DNA from: Nemertoderma westbladi
Taxonomy: Eukaryota > Xenacoelomorpha > Nemertodermatida > Nemertodermatidae
Length of the DNA: 64,000 bases
NCBI GenBank assembly: GCA_032718475.1
Contig: JAUCBJ010000916.1
Span: 1 to 64,000 of the forward strand
Direction of reading: 5' to 3'
Both the position numbers and the translations under genes were made by a program. Positions 17,454-28,830 of the stretch are shown here, piece after piece. The notes under the pieces were generated by a model. The model searched no databases and was not told the origin of the DNA. It was given only the letters and a program-made list of their open reading frames with translations. Numbering within the stretch: position 1 is the first letter of the stretch; the number at the start of each line of letters is the position of its first letter.

Positions 17454-18617
17454 TGTTGCCGTTATTCCCGACACCATGGGGGAAAAACGCCGATGCTGGA
17501 GGCGGAATTTTCAGACCATGGGATTCCGGCCAGTCACCGGATATTGGGAGTGGAGAAGGAGTACTTTCTTAAATGCAAGATTGCGATTGAGAAAACGTTG
17601 CATTGGTTGGATATAATCTTTTAATGTAACTTTCCTACAGTTGAATCTTGATTGAGAATAAGTTGGGCTTCCCCACATCAATATACACCAAATATTCACA
17701 ATAATATACGAACATATAAATTCCTACAGTACATTATTTAATTACCCACTGTTCGCTTTAGATTTTAACCTAACTAATATTCCCCATTTTCCCTCAGTCC
17801 TAGTCTCAGTACCGTAGTGTCGGTGTTGGTCGACCCTGTTGCGTGTCTGTCCCACCCTTCTCGAACCCCGAAGGGATCGGTCATCAGGAAAGCGGTATGG
17901 CTTGGCTAAGGGTCGGTCAAGTTGGTAGACCCGGTTGCGTGTCTGTCCCACCCTTCCCGAACCCCGAAGGGATCGGTCATCAGGAAAGCGGTACAGCTTG
18001 GCTAGGGGTCTGTCGAGTCGGTGGACCCATTTGCGTGTCCGTCCCACCCTTCCCGAACCCCGAAGGGATCGGTCATCAGGAAAGCGGTACGGCTTGGCTA
18101 GGGGTCCGTCAGTTCATCACAGGGACCCAACCACCTAAGCTTTCCGAATCCTTTTCAGGCTCGTAGTCGCTTCGGTAGCCAAGAAGCTGCTCCGAACAGT
18201 CGGTAGGCCAGTGGAGTCCGGTCCTTTGTCTTTCGACCCTGTTGCGTGTCCATCCCACCCTTCCCGAACCCCAAAGGGATCGGTCATCAGGAAAGCGGTA
18301 CGGCTTGGCAAGGGGTCTGTCAGCCCGTCGTGAGTCCCAACTGTTGGTAGTTTTCCGAGTCCTTATTCAGGCTCGTACTAACGCCGGTCGTGGAACCCAC
18401 TCCAGGAAGGCAGTCCTCGTCGAACCCTTCCTCCGTTTAGTCGGTCGACCCATCGCAAGTCCCTGGCGTAGTCAGCAAGCTTTCCGAGTCCTTATTCAGG
18501 CTCGTAATAACTGCCGGTGACCAGGGACCGCTAAGGATCTGTCTGTCGGTTCCCGTCGCAAATCCCTGACACAATCAGCAGACTTTCCGAGTCCTCATTC
18601 AGGCTCGTAATAACTGC
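17454..18617. mobile_element. GC-rich repeat-bearing element, copy T1 (truncated)
   Basis: Begins TGTTGCCGTTATTCCC directly after the exon spacer. A left part of about 350 bp is followed by about three 96-bp repeats (17838, 17934 and 18030) containing GAACCCCGAAGGGATCGG, then further modules each ending in CTTTCCGAGTCC and CAGGCTCGTAATAACTGC. It is cut off at about 18617, where the AT satellite starts inside a module. Other copies start at 21241, 22460 and 30355. No transposase is visible. The open frames across the repeats follow from the 96-bp period (32 codons). Superfamily unknown; it could equally be a complex satellite. Confidence 0.55.
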
Positions 18618-20480
18618 TGTAGATATAAATCACATACAGTGGATATAAATTACATATATATCACATACAGTGGATATAAATCACATACAGTAGATACAAA
18701 TTACATATAAATCATATACAGTAGATATAAATTACATATAAATCACATACAGTGGATATAAATTACATACAGTAGATATAAATTACATATAAATCACATA
18801 CAGTAGATATAAATTACATATAAATTACATACAGTAGATATAAATTACATACAGTAGATATAAATTACATATAAATCACACACAGTGGATATTAATTACA
18901 TACAGTAGATATAAATTACATATAAATCTCATACAGTGAATATAAATTACATACAGTAGATATAAATTACATATAAATCACATACAGTGGATATGAATTA
19001 CATATAAATCACATACAGTGGATATAAATTACATACAGTAGATATAAATTACATACAGTAGATATAAATTACATATAAATCACATAAAGTAGATATAAAG
19101 TACTTATAAATCACATACAGTGGATATAAATGACATACAGTAGATATAAATTACATATAAATCACATACAGTGGATATAAATTACATATAAATCACATAC
19201 AGTAGATATAAATCACATACAGTAGACATAATTCACATACAGTAGATATAAATTACATATAAATCACATACAGTAGATATAAATTACATATAAATCACAC
19301 ACAGTGGATATTAATTACATACAGTGGATATAAATTACATATAAATCACATAAGGTGGATATAAAGTATATACAGTAGATATAAATTACATATAAATTAC
19401 ATACAGTAGATATAAATTACATATAAATCACATACAGTAGATATAAATTATATACAGTAGATATAAATTACATGCAGTGGATATAAATTACATACAGTAG
19501 ATATAAATTACATATAAATCACATACAGTAGATATAAATCACACACAGTAGATATAAATTATATACAGTAGATATAAATTACATATAAATCACATACAGC
19601 AGATATAAATTACATATAAATTACATACAGTAGATATAAATTACATATAAATCACATACAGTGGATATAAATTACATATAAATCACATACGGTGGATATA
19701 AATTACATACAGTAGATATAAATTACACATAAATCACATACCGTGGATATAAATTACATATAAATTACATACAGTAGATATAAATCACATACAGTAGATA
19801 TAAATTACATATAAATCATATACAGTGGATATAAATTACATACAGTAGATATAAATCACATACAGTAGATATAAATTACATATAAATCACATACCGTGGA
19901 TATAAATTACATATAAATTACATACAGTAGATATAAATCACATACAGTAGATATAAATTACATATAAATCATATACAGTGGATATAAATTACATACAGTA
20001 GATATAAATTACACATAAATCACATACCGTGGATATAAATTACATATAAATTACATACAGTAGATATAAATCACATACAGTAGATATAAATTACATATAA
20101 ATCACATACAGTGGATATAAATTACATATAAATCACATACAGTAGATATAAATCACATACAGTAGATATAAATTACATATAAATCACATACAGTGGATAT
20201 AAATTATATATAAATTACATACAGTAGATATAAATTACATATAAATCACATACAGTGGATATAAATTAAATATAAATCACATACAGTGGATATAAATTAC
20301 ATATAAATCAAATACAGTGGATATAAATTACATACAGTGGATATAAATTACATACAGTAGATATAAATCACATACAGTGGATATAAATTACATATAAATC
20401 ACATACAGTAGATATAAATCACATACAGCGGATATAAATTACATATAAATCACATACAGTAGATATAAATCACATACAAT
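18618..20480. repeat. Second block of the AT-rich satellite
   Basis: Same repeat family as 1-16947 but more diverged and less regular, with frequent ATAAATCACATACAGTAG units. It resembles the right-hand end of the first array (15.6-16.9 kb). It interrupts element T1 on its left and abuts exon copy 3 on its right with the same junction (ACATACAATCTCCCCCGG) seen at 16940-16957, so it belongs to a large tandem duplication of about 3.5 kb. Confidence 0.95.
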
Positions 20481-20660
20481 CTCCCCCGGCGCAACAGGAT
20501 TGGATCGATTGCGCTGTCGACCATATAGCCACGGAATTGACAATGGCTCACTGAGCAACTCACTGGCCTCACGGATAATAGCACCAAATCCAATTGGGCG
20601 AGGACCCGGTAACTCCGCTGTTTCTCTAAATAGCTGTAGTTGCTTTACAACATCGTCAAC
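20481..20660 (-). pseudogene. C-terminal exon copy 3 of the DUF4371/hAT-like gene
   Basis: Practically identical to copy 1, including the junction with satellite DNA, the GRQRNRSNP codons and the acceptor-like TTCTAG. The frame is open throughout. Together with copy 1 it defines a segmental duplication with a period of 3533 bp. Confidence 0.6.
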
Positions 20661-20788
20661 CTAGAATAATATACTTATATTTTATTCCAAAATTGTAACA
20701 TTACTCAACGCCGTTAGTGTTAACAGCGAGTTGTTATTTACTACTTTACAACTTTAGAAGCATTTTAAATGTAATTTATATATAGCAG

Positions 20789-20917
20789 CGGAATTGACAA
20801 TGGCTCACTGAGTAACTCACTGGCCTCACGGATAATAGCACCAAATCCAATTGGAAGAGGACCCGGTAACTCCGCTGTTTCTCTAAATAGCTGTAGTTGC
20901 TTTACAACATCGTCAAC
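20789..20917 (-). pseudogene. C-terminal exon copy 4
   Basis: 129-nt exon copy, open in frame, with Leu replacing Arg in the PRPIG stretch (AAG instead of GCG on the plus strand). It ends at the shared breakpoint CGGAATT, before the GRQ segment. The acceptor-like CTAG lies at 20918-20921. Spacing to copy 5 is 257 bp. Confidence 0.55.
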
Positions 20918-21045
20918 CTAGAATAATATATTTATATTTTATTCCAAAATTGTAACATTACTCAACGCCGTTAGTATTAACAGCGAGTTGTTATTTACTA
21001 CTTTACAACTTTAGAAGCATTTTAAATGTAATTTATATATAGCAG

Positions 21046-21174
21046 CGGAATTGACAATGGCTCACTGAGCAACTCACTGGCCTCACGGATAATAGCACCA
21101 AATCCAATTGGAAGAGGACCCGGTAACTCCGCTGTTTCTCTAAATAGCTGTAGTTGCTTTACAACATCGTCAAC
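21046..21174 (-). pseudogene. C-terminal exon copy 5
   Basis: 129-nt exon copy nearly identical to copy 4, open in frame, with an acceptor-like CTAG at 21175-21178. It is the extra copy that makes the second duplication block about 250 bp longer than the first. Confidence 0.55.
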
Positions 21175-21240
21175 CTAGAATAATATATTTCTATTTTATT
21201 CCAAAATTGTAACATTACTCAACGCCGTTAGTATTAACAG

Positions 21241-22459
21241 TGTTGCCATTATTCCCGACACCATGGGGGAAAAACGCCGATGCTGGAGGCGGAATTTTCA
21301 GACCACGGGATTCCGGCCAGTCACCGGATATTGGGAGTGGAGAAGGAGTACTTTCTTAAATGCAAGATTGCGATTGAGAAAACGTTGCATTGGTTGGATA
21401 TAATCTTTTAATGTAACTTTCCTACAGTTGAATCTTGATTGAGAATAAGTTGGGCTTCCCCACATCAATATACACCAAATATTCACAATAATATACGAAC
21501 ATATAAATTCCTACAGTACATTATTTAATTACCCACTGTTCGCTTTAGATTTTAACCTAACTAATATTCCCCATTTTCCCTCGGTCCTAGTCTCAGTACC
21601 GTAGTGTCGGTGTCGGTCGACCCTGTTGCGTGTCCGTCCCACCCTTCCCGAACTCCTAAGGGATCGGTCATCAGGAAAGCGGTACGGCTTGGCTAGGGGT
21701 CTGTCGAGTTGGTGGACCCGTTTGCGTGTCCGTCCCACCCTTCCCGAACCCCGAAGGGATCGGTCATCAGGAAAGCGGTACGGCTTGGCTAGGGGTCCGT
21801 CGGTTCAGCACAGGGACCCAACCACCTAAGCTTTCCGAATCCTTTTCAGGCTCGTAGTCGCTTCGGTAGCCGAGAAGCTGCTCCGAACAGTCGGTAGGCC
21901 AGTGGAGTCCGGTCCTTTGTATTTCGACCCCGTTGCGTGTCTGTCCCACCCTTCCCGAACCCCAAAGGGATCGGTCATCAGGAAAGCGGTACAGCTTGGC
22001 AAGGGGTCTGTCAGCCCGTTGTGAGTCCCAACTGTTGGTAGTTTTCCGAGTCCTTATTCAGGCTCGTACTAACGCCGGTCGTGGAACCCACTCCAGGAAG
22101 GCAGTCCTCGTCGAAACCTTCCTCCGTTTAGTCAGTCGACCCGTCACAAGTCCCTGGTGTAGTCGGCAAGCTTTCCGAGTCCTTATTCAGGCTCGTAATA
22201 ACTGCCAGTGACCAGGGACCGCTAAGGATCTGTCTGTCGGTTCCCGTCGCAAATCCCTGACACAATCAGCAGACTTTCCGAGTCCTTATTCAGGCTCGTA
22301 ATAACTGCTGTTGGCCAGGGACCGCTAAGGGCAGTCCTTGTCCCTAGGCCTAGCGAGTTACCAAATCCACCTCTACAGGCAGCAGGAAGTTGGCTAGGCC
22401 TAATAGTATTCAGGTAAACCTGAGTACTGCTTGATTTTGCCTCCCACCCTTGGCCCTTA
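21241..22459. mobile_element. GC-rich repeat-bearing element, copy T2
   Basis: Most complete uninterrupted copy. It starts TGTTGCCATTATTCCC, carries two 96-bp repeats and the CTTTCCGAGTCC/CAGGCTCG modules, and ends in TTGGCCCTTAT just before T3 begins with GTTGCCGTTAT. Up to about 22305 it matches T1 closely; beyond that point it shows the sequence that T1 lost to the satellite. No coding capacity recognised. Confidence 0.55.
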
Positions 22460-23644
22460 TGTTGCCGTTATCCCTACACCAGGGGGGAAAAACGCCGATG
22501 CTGGAGACGTGACTTTACAGACCACCGAGCCCCGGCCAGTCACCGGATATTGATTGTGGAGAAGGAATGTTTTCTGAGATGCAAGTTTGCGGTTGATAAA
22601 AAGCTGCATTAGTTGGATATACTCTTTAATGTAACTTCCTACAGTTGAAACCTGATTAAGAATAATTTTGGGCTTCCCCAAATCAATATACACCAAATAT
22701 TCACAATAATTATACACGATAATATAAATCCCTACTGAATACTGCTTAATTACCCACTGTTCGCTCAGATTTTAGCCTACCTAATGTTCCCCAGATTTTT
22801 CCCTTGGTCCTAGTCTTAGTGCCGTAGTGTCGGTGTCGGTCGACCCTGTCGCGTGTCCGTTCCACCCCTCACGAACCCCGAAGGGAACGATCATCGAGAA
22901 CCAGCACGGCTTAGCTAAGGGTCGGTCCAGTCGGTGGACTCTGTCGCGTATCCGTACCGCCCCTCTCGAACCCCGAAGGGATCGGTCATCGAGAACCAGT
23001 ACGGCTTGGCTAGGAGTCTGTCGTGTCGGTGGACCCGTTCGCGTGTCCGTTCCACCCCTCACGAACCCCGAAGGGTTCGATCATCGAGAACCAGAACGGC
23101 TTGGCTAGGGGTCCGTCGGTTCATCGCAGAAACCCAACCACCTAGGCTTTCCGAGTCCCTTTCAGGCTCGTAGTCGCTTCGGCAGCCGAGAAACTGCTCC
23201 GAACAGTCGGTAGGCCAGTAGAGTCTAGTCCTTTGTCTTTCGACCCCGTCGCGTGTCCGTCCCACCCCTCACGAACCCCGAAGGGAACGATCATCAAGAA
23301 CCAGTACGGCTTGGCTAAGGGGTCTGTCGTCGGTTCCCGTCGCAGATCCCCGGTACAAGCAGTCAGCGTTCCGAGTTATTTTCAGTCTCGTAATAGCTGC
23401 CGTTGACCAGAGACCGCTAAGGGCAGTCCTCGTCAAACCCGTCCTGTGGCCAGCCCTTTCGCATGTCCGTCCCACCCCTCGCGAACCCCGAAGGGATTGG
23501 TCATCGAGAACCAGTACGGCTTAGCTCAGGGGGCAGTCGTTAGTCGGCCACCCGTTCGCGTGTCCGCTCCACCCCTCACGAACCCCGAAGGGTTCGATCA
23601 TCGAGAACCAGAACGGCTTGGCTACTAAGGGGCTGTCGTTTCCC
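22460..23644. mobile_element. GC-rich element copy T3, left part (split by LINE)
   Basis: Starts GTTGCCGTTATCCC and contains 95-96-bp repeats in which GAACCC-CGAA-GGGTTC can form a 6-7 bp hairpin. It is interrupted at TTCCC (23640-23644) by the LINE and continues at 29945. From 22651 onward it is nearly identical to 30355-31747. Confidence 0.6.
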
Positions 23645-24129
23645 TAACTTATATTTATTTCTTATATTTATTTATTTCCTCCAAAATTATAAAATAAAAA
23701 TAACGCCCAATACCCTACAAAATTGATTGCTGGGTTGATTGGTGTGAGCTTCCGCTATAGCATAGCTAGTGTAGTTTTAGCTCACCCCTGCATCTGGAGA
23801 GTTCTAGAATGTTTAAAGTAAATTTAATTATACAGATAGGTGGGTGCGGTGCGGTTGACTGCTGTCGGAATTTTATAAATATTTGTTTTTTCCTGCATGT
23901 AAAAAAATAAATTTGTGGTATGTACAAGACTGCATAGCAAACTGATGATAACCAATAGGGGAGAATGTATATGTAAAGAAAAAAGTATGAAACTATATAT
24001 ATGACGCAAAATATGTAAAGGAAAATATATTTATATAACGCAAGTTGTTGATAACCAATTGGGGAGAATGTATATGAAAAAAGGATAATGAAAAAATATA
24101 TGTATGCTATTGAAATTGAAATGGTTTAA
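23645..24129 (-). other. LINE 3' UTR and A-rich tail
   Basis: Non-coding AT-rich stretch after the ORF2 stop. It holds a short direct duplication: GGGGAGAATGTATATG occurs at about 23958 and 24061, each preceded by GATAACCAAT. The terminal TAAATAAATATAAGAAATAAATA-type tail is adjacent to the TTCCC duplication. Confidence 0.7.
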
Positions 24130-27100
24130 TCATATCTGCAGTAAGTGGTATTTTAATTTTTTCTTAAATATCGCCAGGTTTCGACTGTCCCTAATAAGTT
24201 GTGATAATGAGTTCCACAAAAGTGGCCCTTGCATAGATAATGAAAGATGGCGAACATCCAAACGAGCCGGAGGTAAATGATACAGGCCAGAGGAAGCAGA
24301 GCGAGTATTATATGAGTGAACCGAAGAGGCTTTAGTAAAGAGGTAAGCTAGAGGGTGAGATGGATTATTATGGACTTCAAACATGAGTATTAGCACCTGG
24401 TATTTATAGAGGAGATCTAGAGGTAGGATACGTAATTGTTGGTAGATGGGATAGGATGAGGATTGAGAATGATTAAATGTGATACAACGCAATATCTTAT
24501 TGATTTTTATTTTCAAAGGATCTGTGTTTGACTTGTAAGTGCCGCCCCAAACAATCAAGCCATAGAAAATGTAAGGATAAATTAATGTATTAAAAAGCAT
24601 GCGGAGTAACTCTCTAGAAAGTATATGTCGAAGTTTATAGAACAGTCCACCTGTTTTAGAAATTTTTTTAAGTATGTATTTAATGTGCGCCTTAAATGTG
24701 AGTTTATCATCTATAATTATGCCTAAGTATTTTGCAGCGGACGTGTATCTGATGGGTTTGTTGTTGATATTAATTGTTGTGCTTGGTAAGTTGAAATTTT
24801 GCGAGAATGTAAATATGGAGTATTCTGTTTTATCGGTGTTTAAGGTTAATTTATTATCTATCAGCCAATCATTAATTAAATTACTTTCGGTATTTATAGT
24901 ATTAGTTAATCTGGTTATGTTACTATCGTGGAACATGAGAGATGTATCGTCTGCAAACAAAGTGGCAATGAGAGAGGTTGCATTTGGGAGATCATTTATA
25001 TAAAGTAAAAAAAGAATTGGGCCTAGTACCGAACCTTGCGGGATACCACAGGTGATTGAATTGACTAAAGATGACGTAACACCTAATGAAACAAACTGTT
25101 TACGATTGGATAAGTAATCTGAGAAAATCGACAGAGGGGTACCGCGTATACCATATGACTGAAGTTTCTTTATAAGGATGGAGTGGTCAAGAGTATCAAA
25201 TGCCTTACGGAGGTCTATATATACTAAACAAGAGGATTGATGATTATCGAGAGCATTTCGAATTGACTCCACTATATTTATTACTGCATATGATGTGGTG
25301 AATTTTTTCCGGAAGCCGAATTGATTACGCGAAATTACATTGAATTTATTAAGGTATGCTATAAGCTGGTTGTATAAAACTGTTTCGAAAATTTTATGGA
25401 AAACAGGGAGGAGGGAGATTGGACGGTAGTTTGTAGGAAGAAATGGGTTACCACCCTTATAAGCTGGAATGACCTTTGCTAACTTAAGACAATCAGGAAA
25501 ATGCCCTAGTCGTAAACTGAGATTAATCAAGCTACATAAATGAGTAGATATAAATGGGGCCGCAAGCTTTACTAAAGAAATCGGAAAATCGTCATTGGAG
25601 GCGCACTTCTCATCTAATTGTAAAATGATGTAATGAATTTCAGCGGGAGATGTTTCTGAAAGTCCGAAGGAATTGGATTTGGAATGTCTTACATGGCGAG
25701 TAGGACAACGAGAACTTGAAGCAAATTGTGAAGCAAGTTGAGGACCAATGTTGGAAAAGAAATTGTTAAAGGCGTTGGCTATATCAGCTGGATTGGAGAG
25801 AGAAATAATTTCCCTGTCTTTGTCCACGTTTAATCTCTTTGGTGTTGATGTTTTTGCAGAACGGTGTAATAAAGAGTTTAATGTTTTCCAAGTCTTACGC
25901 ATATTATTAGAATTTTTATTGAATTCGGAGTTGTAGTATTGTTTTTCAGCTGCTCTAAGTAGTGTGGTTAATTTATTTCTGTATAATTTATAACGATTAT
26001 GATTTTCAGTTGTGGGTGATTTAGAATATATTGCGTATAATAAGTTTTTCTTTTTTATTCCTAAAATTAGCGATTTTGTGAGCCAAGGTTTCTTTGGAAC
26101 ATCTCGTTTTTGTACAACCACGGAGGGAAGGTTATCCTTGCAAATATTTGTGAAGTCATCATAAAAACTTTCTAGTTTAAGTTTGTCAGGGGTGTTATTA
26201 GCTGAATATCTAAAGGAAAAGTTTCGTACATCATTAGTAAACCTATCTTTATTAAATTGTGAGTAATCGTAAGTGCGCTTTGTATCAGGAGGAAGAAAAA
26301 ACATAGAATAATCAGTTAAAACCATGAAAGTAGGAAGGTGGTCGGTAGTACCAGTTTCTGTTAAAAATACACCAGGTGAGCAAATAGATGAGTGTATATT
26401 ACAAAGGATGTGGTCTATAGTAGATCTAGAATAGGGAGTGATACGAGTATGTTGGTTTATAGTTTGAGTGAAGCCGTTAGAAGATATTGTATTAATATAT
26501 TCACTAGTACGAGGCTTATTTGGTTTAGAAACATCAATATTATAATCACCGGTTATAACAACGTCGTAATTTGTTGAGGCCAATTTGGAAAGTGTATCAT
26601 TAAAACCTTTATTAAAACTATCAAATTCTATTTCGTCTGAGCGATAAATACATCCAATTATTAAGGGCTTATTAGGGTGAGGCCTCGCCACTTCTATCCA
26701 GCAATTTTCAGGGCCGTTGAAATGAAGGTCGGGTCGTATTGATGTTTCTAAATCGGAGCGCGCATAAATAGCCGTGCCTCCTCTGGCTAGTCTCTTACCC
26801 CATTTTCGAAAATCACAGTAAGGTTCCTTAAAACCACGAACGGCAACTTCATTTAATACACTATCTTTAGTTAAAAACGTTTCAGAAAAAGTCAGAATGT
26901 CGAAATTGGCATTCATAGATTCCAAAAAATTTGTTATTGCACATATATTTGCGTTTAAGCTCCTGCAATTTAAATGCATTAATGAAAAATTCGATCTGCT
27001 GTCATTTCCGTAAAATTGGTTATCAAATATTGTTTCATTAAAGTAATCCCCTAGAATCAAATTGCAATTCAAGTTATCGTCAGGATTAATATCACTAAAG

Positions 27101-27420
27101 ATGTTGCCAGCAGCCTGTATGTCTTCACAATTAACTTCACCCGTTTCATTAGAAAATATATCGAGATCGTCATTTTCAACACTACCAAAAGGAAATAGAT
27201 AATGATAACAAAAATTGCACCAGTGTGATAAAATGGTAGTGTCTGAAAAATCGATAGTCTCAAAGAATGAACCACATTGTCGGTGATATTTCTGTTTACA
27301 AAGATTGCAGTTGATAATTAAATCTGAATTTTGAAAAGTTGAAAAACAAAGACCGCACCCAATGCCAACAGCCGTCGTCGCACTACCACTATAATTAGTG
27401 TCTGACGCAATTTGTTGCAT
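24130..27420 (-). CDS. LINE ORF2: PHD finger, APE endonuclease, reverse transcriptase
   Basis: 1096-aa protein from an ATG at 27420, with no internal stop. Residues 22-71 form a complete C4HC3 PHD-type zinc finger (C22, C25, C38, C41, H46, C49, C68, C71). An APE-like endonuclease follows at about 145-370: LNCRSLNAN, SETFL, GDYNID near 296 and a terminal IDHIL near 339. Reverse transcriptase spans about 640-890: NYRPISLLP near 667, YIDLRKAFDTLDH near 737, GIPQGSVLGP near 795 and the catalytic LFADD near 820, then KYLGIIIDDKL. The C-terminal region (to 1096) has the usual TLIYPYIFYGLIVWG-like segment. Known role: nicks the target DNA and copies the element RNA at that site. All catalytic motifs appear intact. 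PHD fingers at this position are known in some CR1-group elements; the exact clade is uncertain. Confidence 0.95.
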   Translation of the reverse strand: MQQIASDTNYSGSATTAVGIGCGLCFSTFQNSDLIINCNLCKQKYHRQCGSFFETIDFSDTTILSHWCNFCYHYLFPFGSVENDDLDIFSNETGEVNCEDIQAAGNIFSDINPDDNLNCNLILGDYFNETIFDNQFYGNDSRSNFSLMHLNCRSLNANICAITNFLESMNANFDILTFSETFLTKDSVLNEVAVRGFKEPYCDFRKWGKRLARGGTAIYARSDLETSIRPDLHFNGPENCWIEVARPHPNKPLIIGCIYRSDEIEFDSFNKGFNDTLSKLASTNYDVVITGDYNIDVSKPNKPRTSEYINTISSNGFTQTINQHTRITPYSRSTIDHILCNIHSSICSPGVFLTETGTTDHLPTFMVLTDYSMFFLPPDTKRTYDYSQFNKDRFTNDVRNFSFRYSANNTPDKLKLESFYDDFTNICKDNLPSVVVQKRDVPKKPWLTKSLILGIKKKNLLYAIYSKSPTTENHNRYKLYRNKLTTLLRAAEKQYYNSEFNKNSNNMRKTWKTLNSLLHRSAKTSTPKRLNVDKDREIISLSNPADIANAFNNFFSNIGPQLASQFASSSRCPTRHVRHSKSNSFGLSETSPAEIHYIILQLDEKCASNDDFPISLVKLAAPFISTHLCSLINLSLRLGHFPDCLKLAKVIPAYKGGNPFLPTNYRPISLLPVFHKIFETVLYNQLIAYLNKFNVISRNQFGFRKKFTTSYAVINIVESIRNALDNHQSSCLVYIDLRKAFDTLDHSILIKKLQSYGIRGTPLSIFSDYLSNRKQFVSLGVTSSLVNSITCGIPQGSVLGPILFLLYINDLPNATSLIATLFADDTSLMFHDSNITRLTNTINTESNLINDWLIDNKLTLNTDKTEYSIFTFSQNFNLPSTTININNKPIRYTSAAKYLGIIIDDKLTFKAHIKYILKKISKTGGLFYKLRHILSRELLRMLFNTLIYPYIFYGLIVWGGTYKSNTDPLKIKINKILRCITFNHSQSSSYPIYQQLRILPLDLLYKYQVLILMFEVHNNPSHPLAYLFTKASSVHSYNTRSASSGLYHLPPARLDVRHLSLSMQGPLLWNSLSQLIRDSRNLAIFKKKLKYHLLQI

Positions 27421-27659
27421 TATACAATGTGTTATGTTGCAATATTTATCTTAAGTGGCCGCTAAAATTCAAATTACATTCCCCAGCAACCAATGTGGTA
27501 TATACCGGTATCTACCTATAATCTATTATAGTATATATCCGGTATAACACATGTCATATATGATACACTAAACGTGGACCAGAATTAAATGTTTTACACG
27601 TAATACGCATTATATACACAAATTACATATTGATGTCCTAAATAAGGTTCTAATATATA

Positions 27660-28400
27660 TATATAGCCCAAACCACCGGTATAAAAAGTATTTAGTATAA
27701 TATATCGTGCCCTGAATATATATAAAAAATAGAAATACATAGTTTAAACTTCTATTATATAAAGCCCATACTAACGGTATAACACGTAATAGTACAACAT
27801 ATTGTACCGTGATAGTATAATATATCGTACCCTGAATATATATATATAAAATAGAAATACATAGTTTAAACTTCTATTATATAAAGCCCATACTAACGGT
27901 ATAACACGTAATAGTACAACATATTGTACCGTGATAGTATAATATATCGTACCCTGAATATATATATATAAAATAGAAATACATAGTTTAAACTTCTATT
28001 ATATAAAGCCCATACTAACGGTATAACACGTAATAGTACAACATATTGTACCGTGATAGTATAATATATCGTACCCTGAATATATATATATAAAATAGAA
28101 ATACATAGGTTAAACTTATATTATAGCCCATACTAACGGTATAACACGTAATAGTACAACATATTGTACCGTGATAGTATAATATATCGTACCCTGAATA
28201 TATATATATAAAATAGAAATACATAGGTTAAACTTATATTATAGCCCATACTAACGGTATAACACGTAGGCCTAATAGTACAACATATTGTACCGTGATA
28301 GTATAATATATCGTACCCTGAATATATATATATAAAATAGAAATACATAGGTTAAACTTCTATTATTGCCCATACTAACGGTATAACACCTATTAGTTTA
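27660..28400. repeat. 118-122-bp tandem repeats between LINE ORF1 and ORF2
   Basis: Five AT-rich repeats. The marker GTAATAGTACAACATATTG begins at 27786, 27908, 28030 and 28148, and near 28266 with a small insertion. Each unit includes a (TA)n run and CATACTAACGGTATAACAC. Short minus-strand frames recur with the unit but look incidental. The array lies between the two ORFs of the LINE, where most elements have only a short spacer. Confidence 0.85.
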
Positions 28401-28830
28401 ATATATCACCGATATACTGATATAGGCCCTAGTACATAATGGTACAGTATTGGCATTATATATCGCAGCCCTTCTAGCCTATATTACCAGAAGGTAAAGA
28501 AATAAAAATAAATCAAAAAAAGAAATAATAATAAATCAAGACTTAGCCAATAATAGAAAAATAAACCAAAATGCAACTTCAAATTTTCCGGACTAACAGC
28601 ATATTCACTTGTTACTGTTATATAGGCTCTAATAGTAATGAGTAAGACTACAATAGAAAAATAAATGGACTGACCGACATGCAGATTTATACCAGTATGT
28701 AGAGATTTTAATGTTTGGGGAAAGCATCAACGTCGAAATACAGCTCGGAACATTCATTATAGTAGTATGTTAGCTAAACCCAAGAAATTGGTGGGTCATA
28801 CCAATTTAACAAAAAAACCAGTAAGATAAA

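Noticed and set aside
22781-23108. Arg/Pro-rich frames on both strands in the GC-rich element (also at 17742-18166, 21529-21829 and 30485-30812)
   Set aside because: They follow the 95-96-bp repeat period and GC-rich composition; the same DNA is open on both strands; no start context or domain.
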